A DNA stretch of 58,038 nt from Lachnospiraceae bacterium (GCA_017478245.1 JAFVDW010000117.1:1-58038); one strand, 5' to 3'. Shown: positions 45,100 through 54,520, counted from the first letter of the stretch. Translations and numbers: made by a program. The notes: a model not told the origin generated them from the letters alone.

Positions 45100-46155
45100 C
45101 TACTGCTCCAGCTTGTGGAATACGATACAGTTAGGTACATCCACCTTCACTTCCGGTCCATTCATAATCAATGTACCCTTCTCAAGATTCACATGGAAAA
45201 ATGTCATATCGTTGGTCTCATGGTTCAGGGACACCAGGAATTTGTTGTTGGGGAACAAATCCGCATCCTTGGGGTATTCTCCACTGATAGGAAGGCATAA
45301 ACGCTTTTTGAGCAAGCCTGTCTCTTCATCAACCGTATAAATCACCACAGAATTGTCACCGGCATTGGAGCTGAGCAGATACTTGTAATCTGCCGAAAAG
45401 CTCAAGGCACTGGACGCATTGTTGCTTCCCCTTGAATTCTTCACGGTTTCTACTGTCTGTATCTTTTCAAAAACCGGATCATTGTCTCTGTCCTCATAGG
45501 AATATACATCTATAAAACATTTCCACTCATGAACGATATAGATAAATCTTCCATCCTTGGATATCTTAATATGCCTGGGGCCGGATTCCATCTCACATCG
45601 CAGAATATCCTCCAGCTTCACCTTGCCCCTCTCGGCGTCAAATCGATATACATTGACGCGATCCATCCCCTGGTCTGCCACAAGCAGATACTTGTTATCA
45701 TGGGTCATACGCGCACAGTTTATGTGCGGTCTGAAATTACGCTCCGCAATCGTACCAAGACCTCTATGATAAATCTCATCTGTAATCTCACCGATGGAGC
45801 CATCCTCCAAAAGCTTCAGGATGGTGAGCTTGCCATCATGATAGCCTGCCACGAATAAATACTTGTCCGTGTAATCCGTGGATACATAACAGCCCCTCAT
45901 ACCGTTGATGGGTGCATAATTCAACATTTTAAGTCCGCCGTCTTTTTGAATCTCATAGGACTCCACACCAAAATCCGTAATGGAATACAGGTACCTGCGA
46001 TTGTGGGAAATGCTGACATAAGAAGAATTCGTAATCTCCACTCTGTCCTTTTCCTCAAATCTCCCCTTATCCATATCCACATCATATATTTTGATACCAT
46101 GCTTATCACCGTGGGTATAGGTCGATACATACGCTACATACTTGTCCTGTCCCAT
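45100..46155 (-). CDS. lactonase family (6-phosphogluconolactonase-like) beta-propeller protein
   Basis: A 351-residue seven-bladed beta-propeller of the Pgl/carboxymuconate-cyclising lactonase family. Repeating blades such as KYLLVADQGMDRVNVYRFD, SGPRHIKISKDGRFIYIVHEW, SFSADYKYLLSSNAGDNSVVIY and PNNKFLVSLNHETNDMTFF are visible. It may hydrolyse 6-phosphogluconolactone, but no other pentose-phosphate gene is adjacent, so the substrate is inference. I start at the ATG at 46153-46155, eight bases after AAGGAGG; an ATG six bases earlier is too close to that site. Confidence 0.88.
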   Translation of the reverse strand: MGQDKYVAYVSTYTHGDKHGIKIYDVDMDKGRFEEKDRVEITNSSYVSISHNRRYLYSITDFGVESYEIQKDGGLKMLNYAPINGMRGCYVSTDYTDKYLFVAGYHDGKLTILKLLEDGSIGEITDEIYHRGLGTIAERNFRPHINCARMTHDNKYLLVADQGMDRVNVYRFDAERGKVKLEDILRCEMESGPRHIKISKDGRFIYIVHEWKCFIDVYSYEDRDNDPVFEKIQTVETVKNSRGSNNASSALSFSADYKYLLSSNAGDNSVVIYTVDEETGLLKKRLCLPISGEYPKDADLFPNNKFLVSLNHETNDMTFFHVNLEKGTLIMNGPEVKVDVPNCIVFHKLEQ

Positions 46156-46218
46156 AATCATAACCTCCTTCGCGTTTCGTATCTGATGGGTTCTTAACCC
46201 CTTACTACCACTATAGCA

Positions 46219-46266
46219 CAAATCAGGAGATAATAACAGTCTTACAACTGAAAATCTCCTGATTTG
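46219..46266. repeat. perfect 13-base inverted repeat with 22-base loop
   Basis: CAAATCAGGAGAT (46219-46231) and ATCTCCTGATTTG (46254-46266). It lies between the Cys/Gly-rich gene and the lactonase gene. The T run after it is on the plus strand, where no gene ends, so it is not an obvious terminator. The TATAGT-like -10 of the lactonase gene abuts it on the left. Confidence 0.6.
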
Positions 46267-46276
46267 TTTTACTTAA

Positions 46277-46573
46277 CTATTCCTGCTCTTCGCAGCCGCG
46301 CGTTTCCCCACGGTTATTAATTCCGGGAAAATCCTGTCTTGAGCCCCTCACGCCACGGTCTCCGTCATAGCAGTCATCATCACGACCGCCTCTCACATTT
46401 CTGTCATTATCGCACTCTCTGCAGCCGCCTCTGCCGCGGTCATCATCACGACCGCCTCTCACACCGCGATCCCCATCGCGCCAAGGACGGTTTCCGTTTC
46501 CGCAGCCGTTTCCATTGTTTCCATTGTGATTGCCACAACAACCCAATAACAATAACAAAACAAGACAATTCAT
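46277..46573 (-). CDS. small Cys/Gly/Arg/Asp-rich repeat protein
   Basis: A 98-residue protein of unknown function. A hydrophobic start (MNCLVLLLLLGCCG) could be a signal or lipoprotein-like anchor, followed by an Asn/Gly stretch with Cys and then charged repeats: VRGGRDDD occurs twice (38-45 and 60-67) and DGDRGVRG twice (33-40 and 70-77). Cys residues are scattered (C3, C12, C13, C24, C51, C54, C68, C94). The style recalls some spore-coat or surface proteins, but no family is recognised. The ATG at 46571-46573 has TGAGG eight bases upstream; the reading frame extends upstream without a comparable site. Confidence 0.6.
   Translation of the reverse strand: MNCLVLLLLLGCCGNHNGNNGNGCGNGNRPWRDGDRGVRGGRDDDRGRGGCRECDNDRNVRGGRDDDCYDGDRGVRGSRQDFPGINNRGETRGCEEQE
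46373..46463. repeat. 25-base perfect direct repeat inside the Cys/Gly/Arg-rich gene
   Basis: The same 25 bases occur at 46373-46397 and 46439-46463 (spaced by 41 bases), encoding the duplicated VRGGRDDD block. This points to a recent internal duplication. Confidence 0.8.
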
Positions 46574-46642
46574 ACAGTGAACCTCATTTACATTAAGTTT
46601 TACTGTATTATATTCGTACACTTTTCTTACGTTGCCTGTCCC

Positions 46643-47194
46643 TCATGGGCGGAAGCTTTTTTTCTTCAATAATTCTTCTCGCACGCAGGCATAAAGACGT
46701 TCTTCTCCTTCTTCCGCCAAAATTCGTAACATCCGCTCCAGCTTTTCCAATGTCTGTTCATGAATGGGAATCACATCCTTCCCCTTTAACAGGTAATCCA
46801 ACGGGTCAGAATCCACATAGTCTTCACCACGGTATACCTTGCTTGCTGCTATGCGATCCATGATCATCTCTGCAATATATTTATCAGGCATCGGTACGGG
46901 TATCATACAATCAGGTCCCGCGTTCAGCCCATAGTCAATCCAATACTCATAATGATGTTTATTTCTGCCCTTGTGATGCAGCCATGCACTGGAATATCCG
47001 ATATCCTCGCGCTCCGCATTGTTCGGGCTGCGATTCCCCTGATAATATCTGACTCCCACCATAAACTCCGTTGGACTATATTTTGACAGATCGTGCAGAA
47101 GCCCCTGCTTGTATAATCCTACCTTAAAGCACCCTTTTGCCACCAGATATTTATGATAAGTGATTGTCTTAAAATGCTGCCATGCATGTCCCAT
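46643..47194 (-). CDS. DUF5662 family protein (HD-like)
   Basis: A 183-residue cytoplasmic protein of the DUF5662 type. An HD-like pair LLHDLSKYSPTEF (about 32-44) and further His residues (WLHHKGRNKHHYEYW) could form a metal-dependent phosphohydrolase site; the reaction is unknown. It begins six bases after the stop of the GH13 pseudoenzyme gene, implying one transcript. The ribosome site is weak (AAGGATAGGA lies inside the upstream gene), consistent with coupling. Confidence 0.82.
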   Translation of the reverse strand: MGHAWQHFKTITYHKYLVAKGCFKVGLYKQGLLHDLSKYSPTEFMVGVRYYQGNRSPNNAEREDIGYSSAWLHHKGRNKHHYEYWIDYGLNAGPDCMIPVPMPDKYIAEMIMDRIAASKVYRGEDYVDSDPLDYLLKGKDVIPIHEQTLEKLERMLRILAEEGEERLYACVREELLKKKSFRP

Positions 47195-47200
47195 ACGCTG

Positions 47201-49138
47201 TTACGTCCTATCCTTCCGCGCTTTTCTTTTCCCGTTTTCCGCCTTTGCCTGTGAATCATCCACCACACTGATGAATGCGGCAACGCTTCTTCCCGGGATG
47301 CGTCTGCCAAAATCATTGACAAGCTCTGTGCCCTCTGCACGCTCCTCCATCTGTGATTTATTGATAAAAAGTGCATCCTGCAAACCGCCGGAGACACAAA
47401 GCAGCTCCCATTTCAAGCCCTTTGGCAGCTTCGGCAAGGCAAGCATATGCGGTTCCCAATGCATATTCAATGCCAGGTAGAAGAAATCATCCTCCTTCTC
47501 GTCTGACTTTGCATATTTTCCGCAGAACATCATACCGATATGACGGTTGTACCCTTCCGTCTGCGGTCTCCAGGCATTCTGTCCGTGATAAGACAGATCC
47601 GGATATCCGCAGGCAATGTAATCCATGACACGAAGCTCCTGCGTCGGGCGCAATATCGGATGCTCTTTGCGCATACGGAGCAACATTTTCCAGAATTCGT
47701 AAATATCAGCGTTCTTGTCCAGATCATTCCAATTCAGCCAAGTGGTAGCGTTGTCCTGACAATATGGATTATTATTTCCCTTTTGGGTGTTGCCAAATTC
47801 ATCCCCCATAAAAATCAAAGGAGTGGATTGGGTAAACATCAACAGAAGCATGGCATTTTTAATCTGTCTGCGACGAAGATCCAGAATCTTTTTCTTGCGT
47901 GTCGTACCCTCAGCACCGCAGTTCCAGCTACAGTTGTAGTCATTCCCATCCCGATTTTCTTCACCATTCTCCTCATTATGCTTTCTGTCATAGGACACCA
48001 TGTCCATCAATGTAAATCCATAATAATTCGTCAGATAATGGATGCGCCCGCTGTTCTTAGGTACATGTCTCATGTGGAACTGTATCGTCTCCAACATATT
48101 CTCATCACCCTTTAAAAACTTACGCATTGCGTACAGATAATCATCATTGTAGGATGCCAGATTGCGAAATGCCGGCGTGCGGTTTCCATAAAGATAATCC
48201 GTGTCAAAGGAATAGTACCACAGCTTGGTGTCAGCAAACAGAGGATCCTGTGCCAACAGGTTCACCGGAATATGATCCCCCATCAGATGGAAGCCATCAA
48301 TATGATATTCCAAAAGCCAGAATCGCAGCACCTCTGAAATCTCCCCTGCCGGCACTTCCTTAGGGAAATAAAACTGCATCACAACCTCCATCCCATTTGC
48401 ATGGAACGCCTTAACCATCTCTTTATATTCGGAAATCGCATCCTCTGACGCAGCATAAGCTGCCTTGGGTGCATAATAAAAGCCTTTCTTATATCCCCAG
48501 TAATTCAGCTTTCTGCCGCCAAATTCCTTCAGATCCTCATCCGTTATCGGATACGGCAACGACTGCTTTATTTCCTCCAGATCCGGAATCTCCAAAAACT
48601 CATATGCCGGCTGTAACTCCACCGTGGTGATGCCCGTCTCCTTCAGATAGGGAATCTTTTCCATAACGCCGCGGAAAGTCCCGCGCTGCACCACCTTAGA
48701 AGATGTATGTCTGGTAAAGCCTCTGACGTGCATGCAATAGCATATACACTCTTCATAGGGAATACGCGGTCTTACATCGTCCTCCCAATCAAAATCCGTC
48801 TCCGGGAACGCCGCAAGCATTGCCACCAGTTTCCTCTCCTTGCCAAACTGATGACGTCCCAAAAACATCTTTGCCCTCTCATCCGGCAGTTCTCTATCAT
48901 TTTCATAAAATAAATACGCTATTTTCTGCCTGTCAAACCCATCCACATACTTACAATATACATCACCTATTTTGTCAGCCTTTGTAAACGGAATTTTCTG
49001 TATGAATTTACCTGTGCTTCTGTCATACAATACAACTCCACAGGATTCTTCTCTGGAAACCAACGAAAATCGAAGCTTCCCCGCTTCATAATGTGCCCCT
49101 AGAGGATATGGTCTAAGCTGCTGATTGTGTAATGTCAT
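47201..49138 (-). CDS. GH13 glycogen-debranching-type protein lacking all catalytic residues
   Basis: A 645-residue relative of GlgX/isoamylase-type debranching enzymes. The scaffold is well kept: YWGYKKGFYYAPKAAYA, DMVSYDRKHNEENGEENRDG, SWNCGAEG, GDEFGNTQKGNNNPYCQDN. The catalytic positions are not. Region II reads DGFHLMGDH, so the nucleophile Asp is M286 and the preceding Arg is His. Region III (TKLWYYSFD) has Y309 for the acid/base Glu. Region IV (LTNYYGFTL) has Y372-Y373 for His-Asp. Region I (VVMQFYFPK) lacks the usual Asp, Asn and His. It therefore should not hydrolyse glucan and may bind glycogen or regulate another enzyme; this is inference. The ATG follows GGAGGTTTTG. It shares a transcript with the DUF5662 gene. 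Confidence 0.9.
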   Translation of the reverse strand: MTLHNQQLRPYPLGAHYEAGKLRFSLVSREESCGVVLYDRSTGKFIQKIPFTKADKIGDVYCKYVDGFDRQKIAYLFYENDRELPDERAKMFLGRHQFGKERKLVAMLAAFPETDFDWEDDVRPRIPYEECICYCMHVRGFTRHTSSKVVQRGTFRGVMEKIPYLKETGITTVELQPAYEFLEIPDLEEIKQSLPYPITDEDLKEFGGRKLNYWGYKKGFYYAPKAAYAASEDAISEYKEMVKAFHANGMEVVMQFYFPKEVPAGEISEVLRFWLLEYHIDGFHLMGDHIPVNLLAQDPLFADTKLWYYSFDTDYLYGNRTPAFRNLASYNDDYLYAMRKFLKGDENMLETIQFHMRHVPKNSGRIHYLTNYYGFTLMDMVSYDRKHNEENGEENRDGNDYNCSWNCGAEGTTRKKKILDLRRRQIKNAMLLLMFTQSTPLIFMGDEFGNTQKGNNNPYCQDNATTWLNWNDLDKNADIYEFWKMLLRMRKEHPILRPTQELRVMDYIACGYPDLSYHGQNAWRPQTEGYNRHIGMMFCGKYAKSDEKEDDFFYLALNMHWEPHMLALPKLPKGLKWELLCVSGGLQDALFINKSQMEERAEGTELVNDFGRRIPGRSVAAFISVVDDSQAKAENGKRKARKDRT

Positions 49139-49185
49139 CAAAACCTCCAAATGCCAAATCGGCTAAATTTTTGCTCATTATTTTT

Positions 49186-49214
49186 ATTATAATGTATTGC
49201 GGGAAAAAGCACAA
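49186..49214 (-). promoter_or_regulatory. promoter of the GH13 pseudoenzyme gene
   Basis: Minus strand TTGTGC (49209-49214), 17-base spacer, TATAAT (49186-49191). It occupies the same DNA as the DUF1292 promoter. Confidence 0.7.
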
Positions 49215-49225
49215 GCAGTTATACT
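49197..49225 (+). promoter_or_regulatory. promoter of the DUF1292 gene
   Basis: TTGCGG (49197-49202), 17-base spacer, TATACT (49220-49225). AAGGAGG follows at 49240-49246, nine bases before the ATG at 49255. Confidence 0.7.
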
Positions 49226-49254
49226 ATAAGTAATTTTTCAAGGAGGATTTTATT

Positions 49255-49569
49255 ATGGCAAAAAATTTCGAAGAAGACGAGGAAATGACCGTTGAACTGG
49301 AGCTTGAGGACGGAAGTCTGGTCAACTGTGCAGTCATCACCATATTGACTGTGGAAGATAATGATTACATCGTACTACTTCCTCTGGACGAGAATGGCGA
49401 CAACACCGACGGAGAAGTCTGGTTCTACAGCTACAGTGAGAATCCCGATGATCCCAATGAGGAGCCTGAGCTCGGATTTATTCAGGATGATGAGGAGTAT
49501 GAAAAGGTGGCAGATGCATTTGATGAGTATCTGGACAACTGCGAGTTCGACGAGCTTGTAGACGAATAA
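49255..49569 (+). CDS. DUF1292 family acidic protein
   Basis: A 104-residue, highly acidic protein with the DUF1292 core (VELELEDGSLVNCAVITILTVEDNDYIVLLPL) and acidic C-terminus ([16 protein letters not shown]). Function is unknown. A strong AAGGAGG site and clear promoter support it. Its last 92 bases overlap, on the opposite strand, the end of the helicase gene. Confidence 0.92.
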   Translation: MAKNFEEDEEMTVELELEDGSLVNCAVITILTVEDNDYIVLLPLDENGDNTDGEVWFYSYSENPDDPNEEPELGFIQDDEEYEKVADAFDEYLDNCEFDELVDE

Positions 49570-51439
49570 GCAGCGGATTCAGGAATCTGGAAGGAAGTCT
49601 GGGACGTTCTCTGGTGCCGGTAAGGTAGAGAAGCTCCAGACTTTTTTTTGCTCTTGTCATAGCCACATACAAAAGTCTCCGCTCCTCCTCACAGGTCTTA
49701 TCATCCGGCATACTGCCGTGGGGGTAGATTTTTTCATTGCAATCCGGTATCCATACCCTGTCAAATTCCAACCCCTTAGCTCCATGCGCTGTCAAAAGCT
49801 CCACCGGTTGATATTCACAAGCCGCCCCCTTCTCTACAGAATGATTTGCACCGTTTGTCACCCTCCGCTGCGCCTCCTCCCATTCCTTGAGCGTAGCATA
49901 CTGTCTTGCATCCGCCGCAAGCCAGTCGCAAATCCACTCCCATTCCTCCGCCTTTGACTGATCCTGCGCTGCAAGCTTATGCAGATAGTGTTCATACCCC
50001 ATCGCTTTACAAATATATCGTATTCCCAGATACAGCTCCATCCGACACAGCGCCCGCAAGTGATATGAAAGCTTTTTCAATGCTTCCCTTGCGCAGTCTG
50101 CATCATAAGCCGCATCATAAGCCTTATAATAGGCAAGCATGGAGCGTATGCTCACTTTATCTTCACCCAGAGCCTCTCTGTCAATGTTGCGAAAAGGTTT
50201 ATTGATTACCTTTAGCCACAGTGCTCTGTCCATCCCCGTATCCTCATCCGCTCCCACACAGGAAAGCTTCAGATATGCCATAATATCCTTTGCGATAAAG
50301 TGTTCATAAATACCGGCTCCATGCTCCTTCATGACATAAGGAATTCCCTCTTTGAAAAGTCTCACCGCAAATCCCTGCATATATACATTTGTCCGAAAAA
50401 GTACCGCACACTGTTCCACTCCCCGCTCTCTTAGCCTTGCCGCCAAATAGCGATACTGCTCTTCCCGATTTTGAAATTCCCGCAGACTCACGGCATTCTC
50501 CGGCTCTGTCTCCTCCCTTTTCGCAAAAGCGATTTGGCTATGCTTGACGATACGTTCCTTATTCTCCTCAATCACTAGCTGCGCTGCATCGATAATCTGC
50601 TGACAACAACGGTAGTTGATCTGTAATGCAAGCATTTTTGCCCCATAATCCTCTATCAATCTTTTGATACAGAATGGGTCAGCTCCCCGGAATCCATAAA
50701 TTGCCTGATCATCATCCCCCACTGCAAAGATACATGTATCCTTTCCCGCGAGCAGCTTCAGCACCTCATACTGCATGGCATTGATATCCTGAAATTCATC
50801 CACGAGAATATGCCGAAAACACTTCTGCCAGTACACCAGCAGATCCTTTCGGTCACAAAGCAGCTTGCGACATTCATAAACCATGTCATCAAAATCAAAG
50901 GCATGTGATTGTTTCCTCGCCTTCTCATATTCTGTGAAAACGGCGGAAAAATATTGCCTGTAGGACTGGGAAAGCCTTGTGCACGCAGTTTCCGCATCAG
51001 AGGTATTTTTATAATAACTGATTGCAGAGACAAACTCCTGTGCCATAGCTTCATTGGTATCCGACAGATATTTTCTTAAGATGGGGGAAAGTATTCTTTT
51101 TTTCTGAGAATCGTTTAGAAGCTTCCAATGACGAAGCTGCCCTGACTCTTGCAGAATATGATAAAAACATGCGTGAAATGTTCCAAAATTGACAGGATAT
51201 ACTTTTGAGACCAGTTTATGAAAACGCTGCTGCATAGAGAGCGCAGCCGCTTTGGTGAATGTAATCACCAGAATCTCTTGCGGCAAAACCTTCTGCTCCT
51301 CTATCAGATACAAGATTCTGGCAGTGAGCACCGCCGTTTTACCGGAACCGGGTCCCGCGCTCACAAAGAGCGGGACACCGGGCTTATGCAGCACAGCCTC
51401 ACGCTGCGCCGCATTTAACCTCCGAAATACATCATTCAT
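49478..51439 (-). CDS. UvrD/PcrA-like superfamily 1 DNA helicase
   Basis: A 653-residue ATP-dependent 3'-5' helicase. Motif [10 protein letters not shown] (27-35), motif [15 protein letters not shown], motif [16 protein letters not shown], motif [10 protein letters not shown], motif [15 protein letters not shown] and motif [12 protein letters not shown] are intact. The ATG (51437-51439) overlaps the stop of gltX (ATGA). The family end is near [10 protein letters not shown]; a further roughly 27 residues rich in Arg, His and Pro ([16 protein letters not shown]...) are read antisense through the end of the DUF1292 gene, suggesting a lost stop codon. Confidence 0.93.
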   Translation of the reverse strand: MNDVFRRLNAAQREAVLHKPGVPLFVSAGPGSGKTAVLTARILYLIEEQKVLPQEILVITFTKAAALSMQQRFHKLVSKVYPVNFGTFHACFYHILQESGQLRHWKLLNDSQKKRILSPILRKYLSDTNEAMAQEFVSAISYYKNTSDAETACTRLSQSYRQYFSAVFTEYEKARKQSHAFDFDDMVYECRKLLCDRKDLLVYWQKCFRHILVDEFQDINAMQYEVLKLLAGKDTCIFAVGDDDQAIYGFRGADPFCIKRLIEDYGAKMLALQINYRCCQQIIDAAQLVIEENKERIVKHSQIAFAKREETEPENAVSLREFQNREEQYRYLAARLRERGVEQCAVLFRTNVYMQGFAVRLFKEGIPYVMKEHGAGIYEHFIAKDIMAYLKLSCVGADEDTGMDRALWLKVINKPFRNIDREALGEDKVSIRSMLAYYKAYDAAYDADCAREALKKLSYHLRALCRMELYLGIRYICKAMGYEHYLHKLAAQDQSKAEEWEWICDWLAADARQYATLKEWEEAQRRVTNGANHSVEKGAACEYQPVELLTAHGAKGLEFDRVWIPDCNEKIYPHGSMPDDKTCEEERRLLYVAMTRAKKSLELLYLTGTRERPRLPSRFLNPLLIRLQARRTRSCPDTHQMHLPPFHTPHHPE

Positions 51440-52899
51440 GCGTAACCTTTCTCCAACAGTTCGATGCCCTTGCGGATTCTCCTTAAGGACTCCTCCTTGC
51501 CAAGCACCTCCAGAATCTCCGTGGCACCTGCCGGTGTCATTTGCTTTCCGCTGACCGCAGTACGGATGGGCCACATTACAAAACCATTTTTGTAGCCCTT
51601 CTCCTCCACATATTTTACCAGCGTCTGATACAGTGCATCATTACTGTAATCCTCCTGCGCCTCCAGAATAGGCAGGACTTCCTTCAGTACCTGCAAAGAG
51701 GATTCGGTATTGGTCTTCATCTTCTTGTGGGTATACATCGCCACATCATATTCCGGTAACTCCTGGAAGAAGTCCACATGTCCGGCAATATCCGGGAATA
51801 CCTCGATACGAGTCTTCACCATAGCTGCAATTTTTTTCAAATCCAAATCCTTTGTCAGCACCTCTTTCAGATAAGGCTCCGCCATCTCGTAGAAGGTGTC
51901 AAAATCCATAGCCTTCAGGTACTCTCCATTCATCCAACGCAGCTTTACAATATCAAACACTGCCGGTGACTTGCTGATTCTGTGGTAATCAAACTGCTCG
52001 ATGAGCTCCTGCAAAGTAAAAATCTCACGGTTATCTTCGGGACTCCATCCCAACAGCGCAATATAATTCACGATGGCTTCCGTCACAAAGCCCTGCTCCA
52101 ACAAATCTTCAAAGGAGGAGTGTCCGCTTCTCTTGGACAGCTTCTTGTGATTCTCGTCCGTAATCAGAGGCAGATGAATGTAAACCGGGCTCTCCCATCC
52201 AAAGGCATCATACAGACGCTGATATTTGGGGGAGGAGGACAGATACTCGTTTCCCCTTACCACATGGGTGATATTCATGGTATGGTCGTCTACCACATTG
52301 GCGAAATTGTAGGTGGGATAACCGTCTGACTTAATCAGTATCATGTCGTCCAGCTCTGCATTCTCCACGGAAATATCGCCATACAGTTCATCATGAAAGG
52401 TGGTGGTTCCCTCATTGGGGATATTCTGTCTGATGACAAAGGGTTTACCGGCTGCCAGATTAGCTTCCACTTCCTCCCTGGAAAGTCCCAGACAATGCTT
52501 ATCATAAATACTGATTTCCTTCCCCTCAACCACCTCTGTTTTCAAGGATGCCAGACGTTCCTTGTCGCAGAAGCAATAATAAGCCTCTCCTTTTTCGATG
52601 AGTTCTTTGGCGTATTTCATGTAAATACCTGTCTTCATACGCTCACTCTGCACATAGGGTCCGAAACCGCCGTCCTTATCCGGTCCCTCATCATGCTTAA
52701 GCCCTGTCTTGTCCAAGGTACGGTAGATAATCTCCGTCGCCCCCTCTACAAAACGCTCCTGATCCGTGTCCTCAATGCGCAGCATGAAATCTCCTCCCGC
52801 ATGCTTTGCGATCAAAAACTCATACAACGCAGAGCGCAGATTCCCCACATGCATTTTTCCTGTGGGACTGGGGGCATATCTTGTTCTTATCTTTGTCAT
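51436..52899 (-). CDS. gltX: glutamyl-tRNA synthetase
   Basis: Charges tRNA-Glu. The 487 residues show the class I HIGH-like motif [11 protein letters not shown] near 10-20 and the KMSKS-like motif KLSKRSG. Domain order is that of bacterial GluRS; no Asp/Gln-specific change can be read by eye, but in Firmicutes the enzyme often also misacylates tRNA-Gln for GatCAB. CAGGAG precedes the ATG by eight bases. It is coupled to the helicase gene by a four-base overlap. Confidence 0.97.
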   Translation of the reverse strand: MTKIRTRYAPSPTGKMHVGNLRSALYEFLIAKHAGGDFMLRIEDTDQERFVEGATEIIYRTLDKTGLKHDEGPDKDGGFGPYVQSERMKTGIYMKYAKELIEKGEAYYCFCDKERLASLKTEVVEGKEISIYDKHCLGLSREEVEANLAAGKPFVIRQNIPNEGTTTFHDELYGDISVENAELDDMILIKSDGYPTYNFANVVDDHTMNITHVVRGNEYLSSSPKYQRLYDAFGWESPVYIHLPLITDENHKKLSKRSGHSSFEDLLEQGFVTEAIVNYIALLGWSPEDNREIFTLQELIEQFDYHRISKSPAVFDIVKLRWMNGEYLKAMDFDTFYEMAEPYLKEVLTKDLDLKKIAAMVKTRIEVFPDIAGHVDFFQELPEYDVAMYTHKKMKTNTESSLQVLKEVLPILEAQEDYSNDALYQTLVKYVEEKGYKNGFVMWPIRTAVSGKQMTPAGATEILEVLGKEESLRRIRKGIELLEKGYA

Positions 52900-52986
52900 T
52901 TCTTATTTCTCCTGTTTCTGCCCGGCATTTTCATATCTGTGTAATCAATCCGGGCGTATATTCATATTCTTGATTGTAAAGCCCAA

Positions 52987-54504
52987 TCAGAGTTCCTCCT
53001 GCTTTCGGATATCCTCATCCGGCACTTGTTTCTCTGCGGCATTTTTGAACTTCTGCAATTCTCTGTTTGCCTGAGGAATCGCAATATTGGTACCCGCTCC
53101 CGCCACGCATCCGCCGGGGCATGCCATACCCTCAATCAGGCAGCCGTTCATTTTGCCCGCCTTAGCCAAGGCAAGTATCTTTTTACATTCCGCAAGGCTC
53201 TCCGCATGCTCGATGTGTATCTCCGTGCCGGGATAGTAGGTATGAATGCACTTTTCGATGGCGCTTGCCACACCTCCTGCCACGCCGTATCCGCGTCCTG
53301 CGCCGGTGGCATCCTTCATCTCGTCCATCGCCTTTATCTCTTCCAACAGGATTCCTTTCGCTTCAAACATACCTGCTAATTCCTCAAAGGTAATAACGAA
53401 ATCCACATCTGAACGCACCGTTCTGCGGCTCGCCTCCAGCTTCTTGGAAGCACAGGGACCGATAAACACTACGGAAGCATCCGGATGCTCCTTCTTGATC
53501 ACTCTCGCCGTTGCCACCATGGGGGTGAGTTCATTGCTAATCTTATCGATGGTCTCCGGGAAAAAGTGCTTTGCCATCACAGACCAGGACGGGCAGCAGC
53601 TCGTCAGCGCAAAGGTCTGATTGCCGGTGGCAACCTCCTTCACATAATGCTCTGCTTCTGCCATACACCCGATATCCGCACCGATTGCCGTCTCATAAAC
53701 ATCGTCAAAGCCAAGCTCTTTTAAGGCTGTCTTAAAGATATCCGGCGTCACCTTGGGACCGAACTGTCCTACGAAGGCAGGTGCCACCTGCGCGATAATC
53801 TTCCGTCCTGACTGCAGGGCACGAATCAACTGAAATATCTGGGATTTGTCCGCAATCGCGCCAAAGGGACAGCTTACCATACACTGTCCACAGGATACAC
53901 ACATATCATTGTCAATTTCAGCTCTGCCAAGCCGGTCTGACTTGATGGCACCTATACCACATGCAGCTTTGCAGGGACGTTCCTTGTGACAGATTGCATC
54001 ATAAGGGCATACAGACTGGCATCTGCCGCACTTGACACATTTTTCCTGATCGATGACAGATTTGCCTTTTACAAAACTGATGGCACCTCTGGGACACACC
54101 ACCTGACAGGGATGCGCCACGCAGCCCATGCAGGAATCCGTTACCTCATAGCGATTCTCCGGGCAGGCATTGCATGCCGACGGAATCACCTGCATCAGAG
54201 GCGGTTCATAATATTTTTCATCAATATTACTCTCTTCCAGCCCTTGGGTCAGATGTCCCGGATGCTCCCGATTCTCCGGGCGCAGACTCATACCCATGGC
54301 AAGGCGGATACGCTCACGAATGATTGCACGGTCTCTATATACACTTTCCCAATAAAGAGACTCATCATAATCCACGATTTTGTAAGGAAGCGCCTCCATA
54401 TCATCCTTCAGATTGGTGGAGTTGTACGCCAGATTGGCAACTTCCTTGAAGACTCTTCTTCTGCGTTGTCTGACAGGGGTATCAATCCCTCTCATGTCAC
54501 TCAT
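52987..54504 (-). CDS. [FeFe]-hydrogenase-like protein, group B type
   Basis: A 505-residue iron-sulfur protein. Cys-rich ferredoxin-like clusters occupy about 111-212 (C125-C128-C133-C137, C156-C159-C162-C166, C202-C205-C208-C212, plus C172, C178, C182). The H-cluster domain follows with TSCCPSW (301-307), GPCASKK (349-355) and MACPGGC (460-466), whose four Cys match the hydrogenase catalytic site. TSCCP instead of TSCSP is the pattern of group B enzymes, which probably use ferredoxin to make or take up H2. No maturase genes (hydE, hydF, hydG) are nearby. It lies 16 bases after ppa and before gltX. Confidence 0.9.
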   Translation of the reverse strand: MSDMRGIDTPVRQRRRRVFKEVANLAYNSTNLKDDMEALPYKIVDYDESLYWESVYRDRAIIRERIRLAMGMSLRPENREHPGHLTQGLEESNIDEKYYEPPLMQVIPSACNACPENRYEVTDSCMGCVAHPCQVVCPRGAISFVKGKSVIDQEKCVKCGRCQSVCPYDAICHKERPCKAACGIGAIKSDRLGRAEIDNDMCVSCGQCMVSCPFGAIADKSQIFQLIRALQSGRKIIAQVAPAFVGQFGPKVTPDIFKTALKELGFDDVYETAIGADIGCMAEAEHYVKEVATGNQTFALTSCCPSWSVMAKHFFPETIDKISNELTPMVATARVIKKEHPDASVVFIGPCASKKLEASRRTVRSDVDFVITFEELAGMFEAKGILLEEIKAMDEMKDATGAGRGYGVAGGVASAIEKCIHTYYPGTEIHIEHAESLAECKKILALAKAGKMNGCLIEGMACPGGCVAGAGTNIAIPQANRELQKFKNAAEKQVPDEDIRKQEEL

Positions 54505-54520
54505 GCAAATTCCTCTCCTT

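Noticed and set aside
46373..46463. Two-copy repeat as a CRISPR or attachment site
   Set aside because: Both copies are inside one reading frame and encode the same peptide, with no integrase nearby.
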